A program made the translations under genes and the position numbers. A model generated the notes under the pieces. The model searched no databases, was not told the DNA's origin, and saw nothing but the letters and a program-made list of their open reading frames with translations. Source: Candidatus Zhuqueibacterota bacterium 4572_119 (GTDB lineage Bacteria > Zhuqueibacterota > Zhuqueibacteria > Thermofontimicrobiales > Thermofontimicrobiaceae). From it: 16,812 nt of DNA. Positions 7,937 through 14,933 of the stretch are shown one piece after another; position 1 is the first letter of the stretch; every line of letters begins with the position of its first letter. The stretch is from NCBI GenBank assembly GCA_002084535.1, contig NBLI01000010.1:1-16812 (forward strand), read 5' to 3'.

Positions 7937-8010
7937 TAACTTGTATTAAAGTAATAATTTAATTTAAAGTTAGATGAAAATTTTTCGAACAAAATAGCAG
8001 AAGATTTTTG

Positions 8011-9042
8011 ATGAGCAGCTATGAATTGACAAGAAGAGAACGTTCAGTTTTTAATAGCTTGGTTAGAAATTTTGTGAATTCAGCCATGCCTGTTGCTTCG
8101 AACATTCTGGCAAAAGAGGTTGTTGAAAATGTCAGCCCGGCGACAATTCGCAACGTACTAATGAATTTGGAAAAAAAGGGTTTGGTAGAGCAGCCGCATA
8201 TTTCCGCGGGACGCATTCCCACAGATATTGGTTATCGTTATTATGTGAACGATTTAATGAAATTTGAAGAATTAACGGCATCTGAAAAAAATAAAATTGA
8301 CACCGATTTAAGACATGTTTACAATGAAAACGTAGAAACAATTTTGCACAAAGCCTGCGACGTTCTGTCAGAAATTTCAAACCAATTAGGAGTTGTCTTA
8401 TCTCCAAAATTTTATCAGGGTATTTTTAGAAAACTGGAATTAGTGCGGTTGAGTGAAAACAAGTTGTTGCTGGTAATTTCCATATCATCAGGGATTGTAA
8501 AAACAATAATTATGGAAGTTAAGTCAAGAATACAAGATCACAAAATTGAGCAGACCGAGAGAATTATAAATGAAAAGTTGGCAGGACTAACCCTTAGAGA
8601 AATTAGGGATTCAATTAAGAAAAGAATGACAGATGTCAGCGTTGGTGATAAAAAACTGATAAATTCCTTAACCGACGCCGCAAATGAAATTTTCTCAGCT
8701 GATAATGATAATATACATTTTAACGGCACATCAAACATCGTGGTTCAACCGGAGTTTACAGACAAAGACCGGTTAGCAAAAATTTTTACTTTGATTGATC
8801 ACCAGGAAGTGTTGCTTCATATTTTAAAAAGCTCTACCAAAATGAATAAAGAAATTTCCATTACGATTGGAAAGGAACACCAGGAAGAGCTAATCCGTAA
8901 TTGCAGCTTAATTTCCACGACATATAAAATGGGAGATATTACTGGTACTTTGGCGGTAATTGGTCCCACAAGAATGAAATATGGGAAAATCACCAGTATC
9001 GTGGATTATATTGCAAAGGGAATCAATCGTTTATTCAGCTAA
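8011..9042 (+). CDS. hrcA: Heat-inducible transcription repressor HrcA
   Basis: HrcA represses heat-shock chaperone operons, usually at CIRCE operators, and is activated by GroEL. The 343 residues fit the family. An N-terminal winged helix (about 1-75) carries the diagnostic run SPATIRNVLMNLEKKGLVEQ followed by HISAGRIPTDIGYRYYV, and the GAF-like and dimerisation regions follow, ending in IGPTRMKYGKITSIVDYI. A TTG lies immediately before the ATG at 8011; the ATG was chosen, with only a weak AGAAG upstream. It leads an operon with grpE (30-nt gap) and dnaJ. Because no CIRCE is visible here, either the operator in this lineage differs or HrcA acts elsewhere. Confidence 0.96.
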   Translation: MSSYELTRRERSVFNSLVRNFVNSAMPVASNILAKEVVENVSPATIRNVLMNLEKKGLVEQPHISAGRIPTDIGYRYYVNDLMKFEELTASEKNKIDTDLRHVYNENVETILHKACDVLSEISNQLGVVLSPKFYQGIFRKLELVRLSENKLLLVISISSGIVKTIIMEVKSRIQDHKIEQTERIINEKLAGLTLREIRDSIKKRMTDVSVGDKKLINSLTDAANEIFSADNDNIHFNGTSNIVVQPEFTDKDRLAKIFTLIDHQEVLLHILKSSTKMNKEISITIGKEHQEELIRNCSLISTTYKMGDITGTLAVIGPTRMKYGKITSIVDYIAKGINRLFS

Positions 9043-9072
9043 TTTAAATATATAAACTTCAGGAAAGACAGG

Positions 9073-9621
9073 ATGGCAGAAAAGGCTACTAGCAATAAAA
9101 CAGAAAAACCAAAAAGAAAAGCAAAAACAAAAAAAACAACGACCAGCGAAAGCGCGAAAATAAAAAAATTAAACAAGACAATTGAAACATTAAAGTCAGA
9201 ACTATCCGAAAGCAACGATAAATATTTAAGATTGGCAGCAGAAGTTGATAACTTTAAAAAGCGCAAAAACAAAGAGAGCTTGTCGCTAATTGATAGCGTG
9301 CAACAAGAATTGTTCGTAGAGTTATTACCAATTATTGATGATTTTGAAAGATCCCTAAATTTTGATTCATCCAAAGAAGATTTTCAGTCGCTGAAAACCG
9401 GGATTGAATTAATATATAATAAACTAATCGCCCTAATGAAAAACAGGGGTTTGGAAGCGATTGAGGCGGTTGACCAGCCGTTTGATCCGGAGCTGCACGA
9501 AGCTCTCATGCAGGTCGAGAAAAATGAAAAGGACTCTAACATTGTTGTGGAAGAAGCCCTGAAAGGCTATCGATTGAAGGACAGGGTGATTCGTCATTCA
9601 AAAGTTGTTGTGAACAAATAA
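9073..9621 (+). CDS. grpE: Nucleotide exchange factor GrpE
   Basis: GrpE drives ADP release from DnaK. The 182-residue product has a lysine-rich disordered leader (1-35), a long coiled-coil helix (about 33-80, containing LKSELSESNDKYLRLAAEVDNFKKR), and the C-terminal beta domain that contacts DnaK (about 125-182), including the conserved GLEAIEA, FDPELHEALMQV and GYRLKDRVIRHSKVVV blocks. AGGA at 9061-9064, 8 nt before the ATG, supports the start. It is flanked by hrcA and dnaJ. dnaK, often between grpE and dnaJ, is absent here. Confidence 0.96.
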   Translation: MAEKATSNKTEKPKRKAKTKKTTTSESAKIKKLNKTIETLKSELSESNDKYLRLAAEVDNFKKRKNKESLSLIDSVQQELFVELLPIIDDFERSLNFDSSKEDFQSLKTGIELIYNKLIALMKNRGLEAIEAVDQPFDPELHEALMQVEKNEKDSNIVVEEALKGYRLKDRVIRHSKVVVNK

Positions 9622-9678
9622 AGATAAAAAAAATGTCAGCACGTATATGTTTACAGGAAGGAAAAAAGTTTTTTGGGT

Positions 9679-10827
9679 ATGGAGAGAGACTATTATGAAG
9701 TTTTGGAAATAGCGCGGGACGCGGACGCACATGAAATAAAGAAAGCCTATCGAAAGCTTGCCATGAAGTATCATCCGGATAAGAATCCGGGAGACAAAAT
9801 CGCTGAAGAAAGATTTAAGGAAGTTTCAGAAGCGTATGAGGTTTTGAAAGACCCTGATAAGCGCAGAAATTATGACCGATTTGGAAAATCAGGGATGAAA
9901 GGTGGATTTGAAGGGTTTGGTGGTTTTGATTTTGATTTGAGCGATGCACTGAGAACCTTCATGTCCGAGGGTTTTGGATTTGGTGATTTTGGTGATCTTT
10001 TTGGTGGTTCAGGCAGGACGAGGTCGCAGCGCGCAAAAACGCGCGGTCAGGATTTGCAGATAAGATTGGAACTGCCGCTTGAAGAGATCGCTGAAGGAAT
10101 TAGTAAAAAGATAAAGATAAAAAAATTTGTTCATTGTGAAACGTGTGGAGGGAGCGGGCTTAAAAAAGGAAGCTCTCCGGCAACCTGTCCCACCTGTCAG
10201 GGATCAGGTGAAATTAGACAAGCCTCTCGCACGATTTTTGGTCAATTTATAAATGTTACTACTTGTTCAAATTGTGGTGGCGAAGGAAAAATTATCAAAA
10301 ATCGCTGTGTGGACTGCAGTGGACAGGGTCGTGTCAAAGGAGAAAAAACGATTTCGATAAATATTCCTGCCGGGGTTTCGTCCGGGAATTATATTACTCT
10401 CAGAGAAGAAGGTCATGTAGGCCCAAGAGGTGGTCCGGCGGGTAATGCCATCATTTTGATTGAAGAAAAAGAACATGATCACTTTGAGAGACATGGCGAT
10501 GATATTTTGTACGAACTTTACTTAAGCTTTAGCCAGGTTGCCATTGGAGATACGGTCGAGGTTCCGACATTAAAAGGAAAAGCGAAATTGACCATCTCTC
10601 CCGGTACACAGTCAGGGAAAATATTGAGATTGCGCGGAAAAGGCATTCGGCATTTGAATGATCACGGGAAAGGAGATCAACTGGTTCGAGTTGTTGTTTG
10701 GACGCCGACCAAATTAAATGATGATGAAAAAAGCATATTTAAAGATTTGGCTGACCATAAAAATTTTCAACCGCCGAAGGAAGATAAAAGTTTTTTTAAT
10801 AAAGTAAAAGAAGCGCTTTTTGAATGA
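9679..10827 (+). CDS. dnaJ: Chaperone protein DnaJ
   Basis: DnaJ delivers substrates to DnaK and stimulates its ATPase. From ATG 9679 it has 382 residues: J domain (3-68) with HPD at 32-34, a Gly/Phe-rich linker (about 74-115), the zinc-binding cysteine-rich domain with four CxxCxGxG-type repeats starting at Cys153, Cys170, Cys196 and Cys210, and the two C-terminal substrate-binding beta domains. All motifs are intact. A TTG two codons upstream (9673) is better spaced from AGGAAGG (9655-9661), so translation might begin there, adding Met-Gly. The ATG gives the usual MxRDYYEVL start and was preferred. Its stop overlaps the next gene by 4 nt (ATGA), implying translational coupling with comEA. 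Confidence 0.96.
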   Translation: MERDYYEVLEIARDADAHEIKKAYRKLAMKYHPDKNPGDKIAEERFKEVSEAYEVLKDPDKRRNYDRFGKSGMKGGFEGFGGFDFDLSDALRTFMSEGFGFGDFGDLFGGSGRTRSQRAKTRGQDLQIRLELPLEEIAEGISKKIKIKKFVHCETCGGSGLKKGSSPATCPTCQGSGEIRQASRTIFGQFINVTTCSNCGGEGKIIKNRCVDCSGQGRVKGEKTISINIPAGVSSGNYITLREEGHVGPRGGPAGNAIILIEEKEHDHFERHGDDILYELYLSFSQVAIGDTVEVPTLKGKAKLTISPGTQSGKILRLRGKGIRHLNDHGKGDQLVRVVVWTPTKLNDDEKSIFKDLADHKNFQPPKEDKSFFNKVKEALFE

Positions 10828-11237
10828 TAGATTTATTCACAAAACAAGAGAGATTGTTAATCTTATTTCTTTTGTTTGGTATTTTGTTTGGCGCGGGATT
10901 AAAGATATTAAAAGTAAATGTTCATTCCAAAGAGCAGCCACCAATAACAAAATATCGATTATTAGAAGAAAAAATAGTTAATAAAGCCAATGAGATTGAT
11001 TCGTTAATGGGCAGCAATCAGGCTTTAACGCAACAACAAATTAATATTAACAATGCGACAGTTAATGAGTTGGTTAAATTACCTCAGGTTGGTCCGGTTC
11101 TCGCAAAAAGAATTTTTGAATATAGGAAAGAAAACGGCGAGTTTAAAAATATAAGCGAACTGACAAAGGTTCGAGGTATTGGGAAGAAAAAACTCGAGAA
11201 AATTAAACCTTTTATAATAGTTAAAAAAGAAAATTAA
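10824..11237 (+). CDS. ComEA-like helix-hairpin-helix DNA-binding protein
   Basis: The 137-residue protein has one N-terminal membrane anchor (about 11-30), a polar linker and a C-terminal ComEA-type domain (about 72-133) with two helix-hairpin-helix motifs: LPQVGPVLAKRI (86-97) and VRGIGKKKLEKI (116-127). The ININNATVNELVKLPQVG lead-in is characteristic of ComEA. ComEA binds incoming double-stranded DNA in the periplasm during natural transformation. Small HhH proteins of this shape also occur outside competence, so the role is likely rather than certain. The ATG overlaps the dnaJ stop (ATGA), so it may be carried on the heat-shock transcript. A pseudopilin-like gene follows after 36 nt. Confidence 0.85.
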   Translation: MIDLFTKQERLLILFLLFGILFGAGLKILKVNVHSKEQPPITKYRLLEEKIVNKANEIDSLMGSNQALTQQQININNATVNELVKLPQVGPVLAKRIFEYRKENGEFKNISELTKVRGIGKKKLEKIKPFIIVKKEN

Positions 11238-11262
11238 TATCTAATCCACTTTAAGTACTTTT

Positions 11263-11270
11263 AAGGAGGG
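11263..11270 (+). promoter_or_regulatory. Strong Shine-Dalgarno of the pseudopilin-like gene
   Basis: AAGGAGGG ends 3 nt before the ATG at 11274, one of the two strongest ribosome sites in the window; the other precedes the pilN-like gene. It implies high translation of a structural protein. Confidence 0.6.
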
Positions 11271-11273
11271 AAC

Positions 11274-12170
11274 ATGGCACAAGTAAAGGCGAAGGGCTCA
11301 ATAATTCTTGAAATTCTAATTGTGATACTTGTTATTGCCCTGATTGCAACATTATTGTATCCCAAAAAAATCTGGCAAACAGAAGAAGAGAACACGGCTT
11401 TGTGCAGGAAAAATATGGATAAAATTTTAAAAGCAGAGTTGGTGTATCAGAAATATCATCTTACCTACACTGACAGCTTGCCCGGATTGATCTCTTTTAT
11501 CAAAGAAGACAGCACAAAACAGGCTATTAAAGACTATTTTTATGCAGATACTTCATTGGCAGAAGAGATGATTGATTTTTTAACAGCACAGTCCGGCGAA
11601 GCCGATAAATTGATCAATGATATTATGGCTGATACATTATTATACGCAATCATTGAGACAATTAATTATGATTCCAATTTGGCAAAAATTATCCTGGATA
11701 GGCTTGAGAATACAGCACTGGCAGATTCTGTAAAATCGAAAAGAATGAGCGATAGCTCAAATACGTATATTCTAAAACAGATCAGAAATGATTTTACAGC
11801 ATTTGAAATTTACGATCCAATTAGAGATGATGACTCTTTAAAATTGGTTTTCGATCGTATGACCCCTGAGGTTTCCTCGGGTTCGCTGCTGGATACTTTG
11901 TATGCAACAAATCCCGAATGGGCTGAAAAAATCGATAGCGCTGTTTCTTACACGCTGGAAAGCTTTTTGACCTGTCCGACTGTGGGACGGGAATACAAAA
12001 TAACGGTTACAGACACTTCGGTTATCAAGTGGCTCCGCATTGAATGCCCGTTAGATTCAACGGACATTGAAGCCGGCAAGTCCGATTTTATTAAATATCA
12101 TCTTGGACATTTGAGGCTCGAGAATCATGGGAAAATTAGCGAGGATGGGGAAAAAAGCTGGACGAGGTAG
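11274..12170 (+). CDS. Pseudopilin-like protein with long helical periplasmic domain
   Basis: The N-terminus resembles a class III (type IV prepilin) signal: a short basic leader MAQVKAKG, then a hydrophobic helix (9-29) starting SIILEILIVILVIALIATLL. Cleavage after Gly8 would place glutamate at +5, the pilin hallmark, although +1 is Ser rather than Phe or Met. After the helix comes a conventional pilin-like stretch (about 38-60), then a long, probably helical, acidic central region (about 65-200), and a C-terminal part with a cysteine pair (the CPTVGREY and ECPLDS segments) and strand-like sequence typical of pseudopilin ends. At 298 residues it is about twice a common pseudopilin. It sits 36 nt after comEA and upstream of pilM-like. 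I do not recognise a named family; a minor pilin or T2SS-type pseudopilin is the best reading. Confidence 0.65.
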   Translation: MAQVKAKGSIILEILIVILVIALIATLLYPKKIWQTEEENTALCRKNMDKILKAELVYQKYHLTYTDSLPGLISFIKEDSTKQAIKDYFYADTSLAEEMIDFLTAQSGEADKLINDIMADTLLYAIIETINYDSNLAKIILDRLENTALADSVKSKRMSDSSNTYILKQIRNDFTAFEIYDPIRDDDSLKLVFDRMTPEVSSGSLLDTLYATNPEWAEKIDSAVSYTLESFLTCPTVGREYKITVTDTSVIKWLRIECPLDSTDIEAGKSDFIKYHLGHLRLENHGKISEDGEKSWTR

Positions 12171-12337
12171 CTCTCTTTTTATTGATTTTTGTGAACCGGA
12201 TATTTACAGGCATAAAAGTTGCCAGTTTTAAAAAAGATTTTTAAGGCGCCGGGGCTTTCATAAAATACCATATTTGTTTTAAATTCTTGCAATCAGATAT
12301 GTTTATTAATTTAAAAATTGCATACGCGGAGAAATAG
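12171..12337. other. Intergenic spacer before the pilM-like gene
   Basis: No open frame is credible here. No hairpin with a T-tract convincing enough to call a terminator was found after the pseudopilin-like stop, and no TTGAC-type promoter was found. A short GC-rich patch (GGCGCCGGGG, 12245-12254) interrupts AT-rich sequence. GGAG at 12328-12331 is the ribosome site of the next ATG. Confidence 0.4.
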
Positions 12338-13309
12338 ATGAAAGAGAGCAGAGGGGAAATTCGATTTGGAATTCATCTAAAACAGAACAATTTGAAGCTG
12401 GTTGAAATTGAGACCTCCCAAGCTCAGCAATTTAAAGTTAATAAAATTATTCAAACGGATTTAAATACCCATCTGAATAATGAATCGCTTTATAATGACC
12501 ACCAAATTATTGAAATCGGAAAGCAGATAAAAGATATTTTTAATGTTTTTAATATCAACGTTAAAAATGCTGTTTTTATATTGGAAAGCCCTTTCGCCCT
12601 GGTTAAAAAATTTCCCATCGACGGGAACCTGTCAGAATCGGAGTTGATCGACCAGGTTGACTGGGAAGTCAAACAATTTTCCTACTCTCCGGATGATGAA
12701 TATATTGTTGACTTCCAAAAACTGGAGACATCTGAAATGCGGGCGACGAGGGAGATGGTGGTGGTGTCTGTCCGAGAAAAAGTAATTCAGCAACTGAGAA
12801 AAATGTTCAATGCAGGTGATTTGTCGGTCAGTATCATTGATATGGATGTTTTTGCGGCAGCAAGAGCGGTTGAAGTAAATTATGATTTAAAGTCCCAGGA
12901 AAAAATTGCATTAGTGGAAATTGGGGATAAGGAAATAAAATTCAATATTATAAAGGATAAAGAATTTTATTGTAATTTTGAAATATCAGCATCTCAGACT
13001 ACCATTAAAGCGGAAACGTTTGGATCAGCAGATGACAATGATCTAATCCGGCTGGTTTCAAGCGAGCTAATAAGAATTGTTCTTGACTTCAATTTAGGCG
13101 AAGGAATTGAAAGCTTGAACAGGATTTTCTTTTATGGGCTGCGGATCACGGACAGTATGCTGGAAAATTTTCAAAATAATTTCAACGTCCGAATAGATAA
13201 AATAAACCCTTTTCGCAGGTTGATATTCGCGCCAAAGGTCAGCGTAGATGAAAAAATTTGGGCTCACCCTGAGACGTTCACAGTTTGTATCGGATCGGCA
13301 CTGCGCTAA
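12338..13309 (+). CDS. PilM-like actin-fold pilus assembly protein
   Basis: PilM is a cytoplasmic actin-like ATPase that binds the N-terminal tail of PilN in the type IV pilus inner-membrane platform. The 323 residues show a divergent PilM pattern: a first strand RFGIHLKQNNLKLVEIE, the AVFILESPFALVKKFPI strand before the SHS2 insertion, LIDQVDWEVKQFSYSPDDEYIVDFQKL (about 104-130), MVVVSVREKVI, IIDMDVFAAARAVE and a C-terminal TVCIGSALR end, equivalent to the usual IGLALR. The first phosphate loop lacks the GIDIG consensus, so ATP binding may be altered. The pilN-like gene follows after 102 nt. Start ATG 12338 has GGAG 6 nt upstream. Confidence 0.8.
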   Translation: MKESRGEIRFGIHLKQNNLKLVEIETSQAQQFKVNKIIQTDLNTHLNNESLYNDHQIIEIGKQIKDIFNVFNINVKNAVFILESPFALVKKFPIDGNLSESELIDQVDWEVKQFSYSPDDEYIVDFQKLETSEMRATREMVVVSVREKVIQQLRKMFNAGDLSVSIIDMDVFAAARAVEVNYDLKSQEKIALVEIGDKEIKFNIIKDKEFYCNFEISASQTTIKAETFGSADDNDLIRLVSSELIRIVLDFNLGEGIESLNRIFFYGLRITDSMLENFQNNFNVRIDKINPFRRLIFAPKVSVDEKIWAHPETFTVCIGSALR

Positions 13310-13400
13310 TATTTTATACTTCGAGTCGTCTTTTCACCAGAAATCTGTAAAACAAGATACAAATAAATGGGAAAACAATAATAAGCAAATTATAACAATG

Positions 13401-13409
13401 AAGGAGGAG
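13401..13409 (+). promoter_or_regulatory. Strong Shine-Dalgarno of the pilN-like gene
   Basis: AAGGAGGAG lies just 2-4 nt before the ATG at 13412. It fixes that start in preference to the ATG at 13398, which is in another frame. Confidence 0.6.
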
Positions 13410-13411
13410 TC

Positions 13412-14098
13412 ATGGTTGATATTAATCTTATTGGGGATGACCAGGCTCAATTTGGTGAGGACAAAGAGAAAGATTTTCAGGATACGTATGCTTCGGATGC
13501 CAGCGATCTTACCCAGAATACTTATATGCGGGGTGATGGTATTGACAGCTCTGAATATGAAAGAGTTATGAAGCGCGGTGGTTCAAAAGTTGGGGTAGTT
13601 GTTCTGTTTATTGTTGTCATTGCTTTGCTTGCAACAACAGCCTATATTTTATTCGGACCTGGGAAAACACGACCCATGGGAGATGAACAGCTGACTCAAT
13701 CAGATTCGCCCAATTTTCAGGAAGAAGCTATAACAGAGGAGGTCGCTGATTCTCAGGTGACAAGCGCTCAGATCGTGGACACGGAATCTCAAGTTGATAC
13801 AGATGAGATGCAAAATATTGGCGTTTCCCCAGCGCTCAGGGAGGAAATAATAAAATCACACCATGGTGTGAATTCCGTGGTACAGATTATGAATTCAATA
13901 CCCGCAAGCACGAATCTTACCATGATTACCTATAACGATGGCAGCATTTTATTTGAGCTGTTGACAGAAAACGCAAGCGATATTTCTGGTATTGAGAATA
14001 TATTAAAACAAAGAGTTAACTCATCTGATATCACATTAATATCCCAGGACACAAAATATATAAAAAAATTTGGAGCAACGCATTTCAGCGCTTTGTGA
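13412..14098 (+). CDS. PilN-like pilus assembly membrane protein (frame ends early at an A7 run)
   Basis: The 228 residues begin MVDINLIG, like the INLLP tail of PilN that binds PilM. A 58-residue cytoplasmic segment, one membrane helix (60-82), an acidic Gln/Glu/Asp-rich linker (about 90-138) and a ferredoxin-like PilN-type domain (about 150-213, VVQIMNSIPASTNLTMITY onward) follow. The cytoplasmic tail is longer than in typical PilN. The last nine residues, after the A7 run at 14062-14068, look unrelated to any domain end, whereas the +1 frame continues with a PilO-like domain. So this may be the front part of a single protein of about 310 residues, disrupted by a real or apparent frameshift. 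It follows pilM-like in the expected pilM-N-O order. Confidence 0.75.
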   Translation: MVDINLIGDDQAQFGEDKEKDFQDTYASDASDLTQNTYMRGDGIDSSEYERVMKRGGSKVGVVVLFIVVIALLATTAYILFGPGKTRPMGDEQLTQSDSPNFQEEAITEEVADSQVTSAQIVDTESQVDTDEMQNIGVSPALREEIIKSHHGVNSVVQIMNSIPASTNLTMITYNDGSILFELLTENASDISGIENILKQRVNSSDITLISQDTKYIKKFGATHFSAL

Positions 14099-14345
14099 CG
14101 AAAAAGGCTTAAGAATAAAACAGTTTGACACGGGAAGAGAACGGATTATAGGAGAGTTAACGGTGCTCCCGATTACATTTCGTGTATATGGATTAAAAGC
14201 CAGTATTATCGACCTAATGAATCATATATTGACACAAAATATCAATGTAAGCTTTGTGAAAATTTCATTAATCGCGAATGAGCCAAACCTGACAAGTCCA
14301 TATCTTACGCTTGTCCTGAACCTCAGGCTTTATCGAGCTGTTTAG
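14070..14345 (+). CDS. PilO-like C-terminal domain (possible frameshifted continuation of the pilN-like gene)
   Basis: Ninety-one codons from TTG 14070 overlap the pilN-like end by 29 nt in the +1 frame. The product has a helix (LEQRISALCDEKGLRI), then a ferredoxin-like fold as in PilO: strands ELTVLPITFRVYG, helix SIIDLMNHIL, strand VSFVKISLIA and a terminal LTLVLNLRLYRA strand. True PilO proteins begin with a cytoplasmic tail and membrane helix; both are missing. The TTG has no Shine-Dalgarno, unlike several neighbours, and the frame is blocked upstream by TAA at 14061-14063. Removing one A from the A7 run joins it smoothly to the pilN-like protein. Alternatives are a coupled short ORF, or a start at GTG 14163 behind GGAGAG. 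The domain call is moderately sure; the gene boundary is not. Confidence 0.5.
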   Translation: MEQRISALCDEKGLRIKQFDTGRERIIGELTVLPITFRVYGLKASIIDLMNHILTQNINVSFVKISLIANEPNLTSPYLTLVLNLRLYRAV

Positions 14346-14368
14346 ACACCAAAAATGGCCTATCATTC

Positions 14369-14932
14369 ATGAGGGTAATTGCCGGACAGTGCAAGGGAAA
14401 AGTTCTCTATAGTCCTAAAAGCAAATTAATCCGTCCCACTTCAGACAGGGTAAAAGAAGATATTTTTAATTATATTTCGGATTCAGTGGTTGGTGCTCGG
14501 GTACTGGATTTATTTGCCGGGACAGCGAACTTGTCAATCGAGGCACTTAGCCGGGGGGCTGATTCCGCGGTTTTAGTTGATTGGTCAAAAGAGGCGATAA
14601 AGCTAATCGACAGAAACCTGGAAATAACACGCTTTAAAAATAAATGTCAGGTTGTCCGTTCAGATATAACGCGGTTTTTGAATTATGCTGAACGAGAAGA
14701 ACACAAATATGGCTTGATTTTTGCAGATCCACCCTACTCTGGCGCTGACGCGTTTTATCAAAAGCTTATTCAGAAAATTGATAGCGGCAGTATCCTGGTA
14801 GCCGGTGGATTGTTTGTTTTTGAACACGATTCGAAAGTAAAGCTGGATTTAGAACTAAGTAGTCTGAAAATCAAAACAACCAAAATACTGGGCGATACTG
14901 CCATAACAATCTTTTTCCAACGCGAGGCTTGA
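14369..14932 (+). CDS. rsmD: 16S rRNA (guanine(966)-N(2))-methyltransferase RsmD
   Basis: RsmD methylates G966 of 16S rRNA during small-subunit assembly. The 187 residues are family-sized. The N-terminus MRVIAGQCKGKVL followed by IRPTSDRVKEDIFN is diagnostic; the SAM motif LDLFAGTANLSIEALSRGA follows (LDLFAG at about 47-52), and the catalytic (D/N)PPY motif is ADPPYSGA. In motif I the usual GSGALGIEA is GTANLSIEA, a mild divergence. ATG 14369 starts 23 nt after the pilO-like stop, and coaD follows 1 nt after the stop, the widespread rsmD-coaD pairing. Confidence 0.94.
   Translation: MRVIAGQCKGKVLYSPKSKLIRPTSDRVKEDIFNYISDSVVGARVLDLFAGTANLSIEALSRGADSAVLVDWSKEAIKLIDRNLEITRFKNKCQVVRSDITRFLNYAEREEHKYGLIFADPPYSGADAFYQKLIQKIDSGSILVAGGLFVFEHDSKVKLDLELSSLKIKTTKILGDTAITIFFQREA
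14924..14927 (+). promoter_or_regulatory. Ribosome-binding site deciding the TTG start of coaD
   Basis: GAGG within the end of rsmD lies 6 nt upstream of TTG 14934. The TTG gives the complete MRIGLYPGTFDP N-terminus that CoaD needs for nucleotide binding, so it is the real start. Confidence 0.6.
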
Positions 14933-14933
14933 T

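Noticed and set aside
7817..8010. CIRCE operator before hrcA
   Set aside because: Looked for TTAGCACTC and GAGTGCTAA and close variants; none present.
9039..9374. 111-codon minus-strand open frame rich in Phe/Leu/Ser
   Set aside because: Antisense of the lysine-rich grpE N-terminus; the hydrophobic look comes from complementing AAA/AAG codons.
12140..12200. Terminator after the pseudopilin-like gene
   Set aside because: A T-run follows the stop, but the only dyads (AGCT/AGCT, GAG/CTC) are too short to count as a stem.
12230..12300. Cyclic-di-GMP or other riboswitch before pilM-like
   Set aside because: The GC patch resembles no conserved aptamer core; pairing could not be built.
13248..13571. 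107-codon + strand frame across the pilM/pilN gap
   Set aside because: It overlaps two better-supported genes in another frame, with no domain signal.
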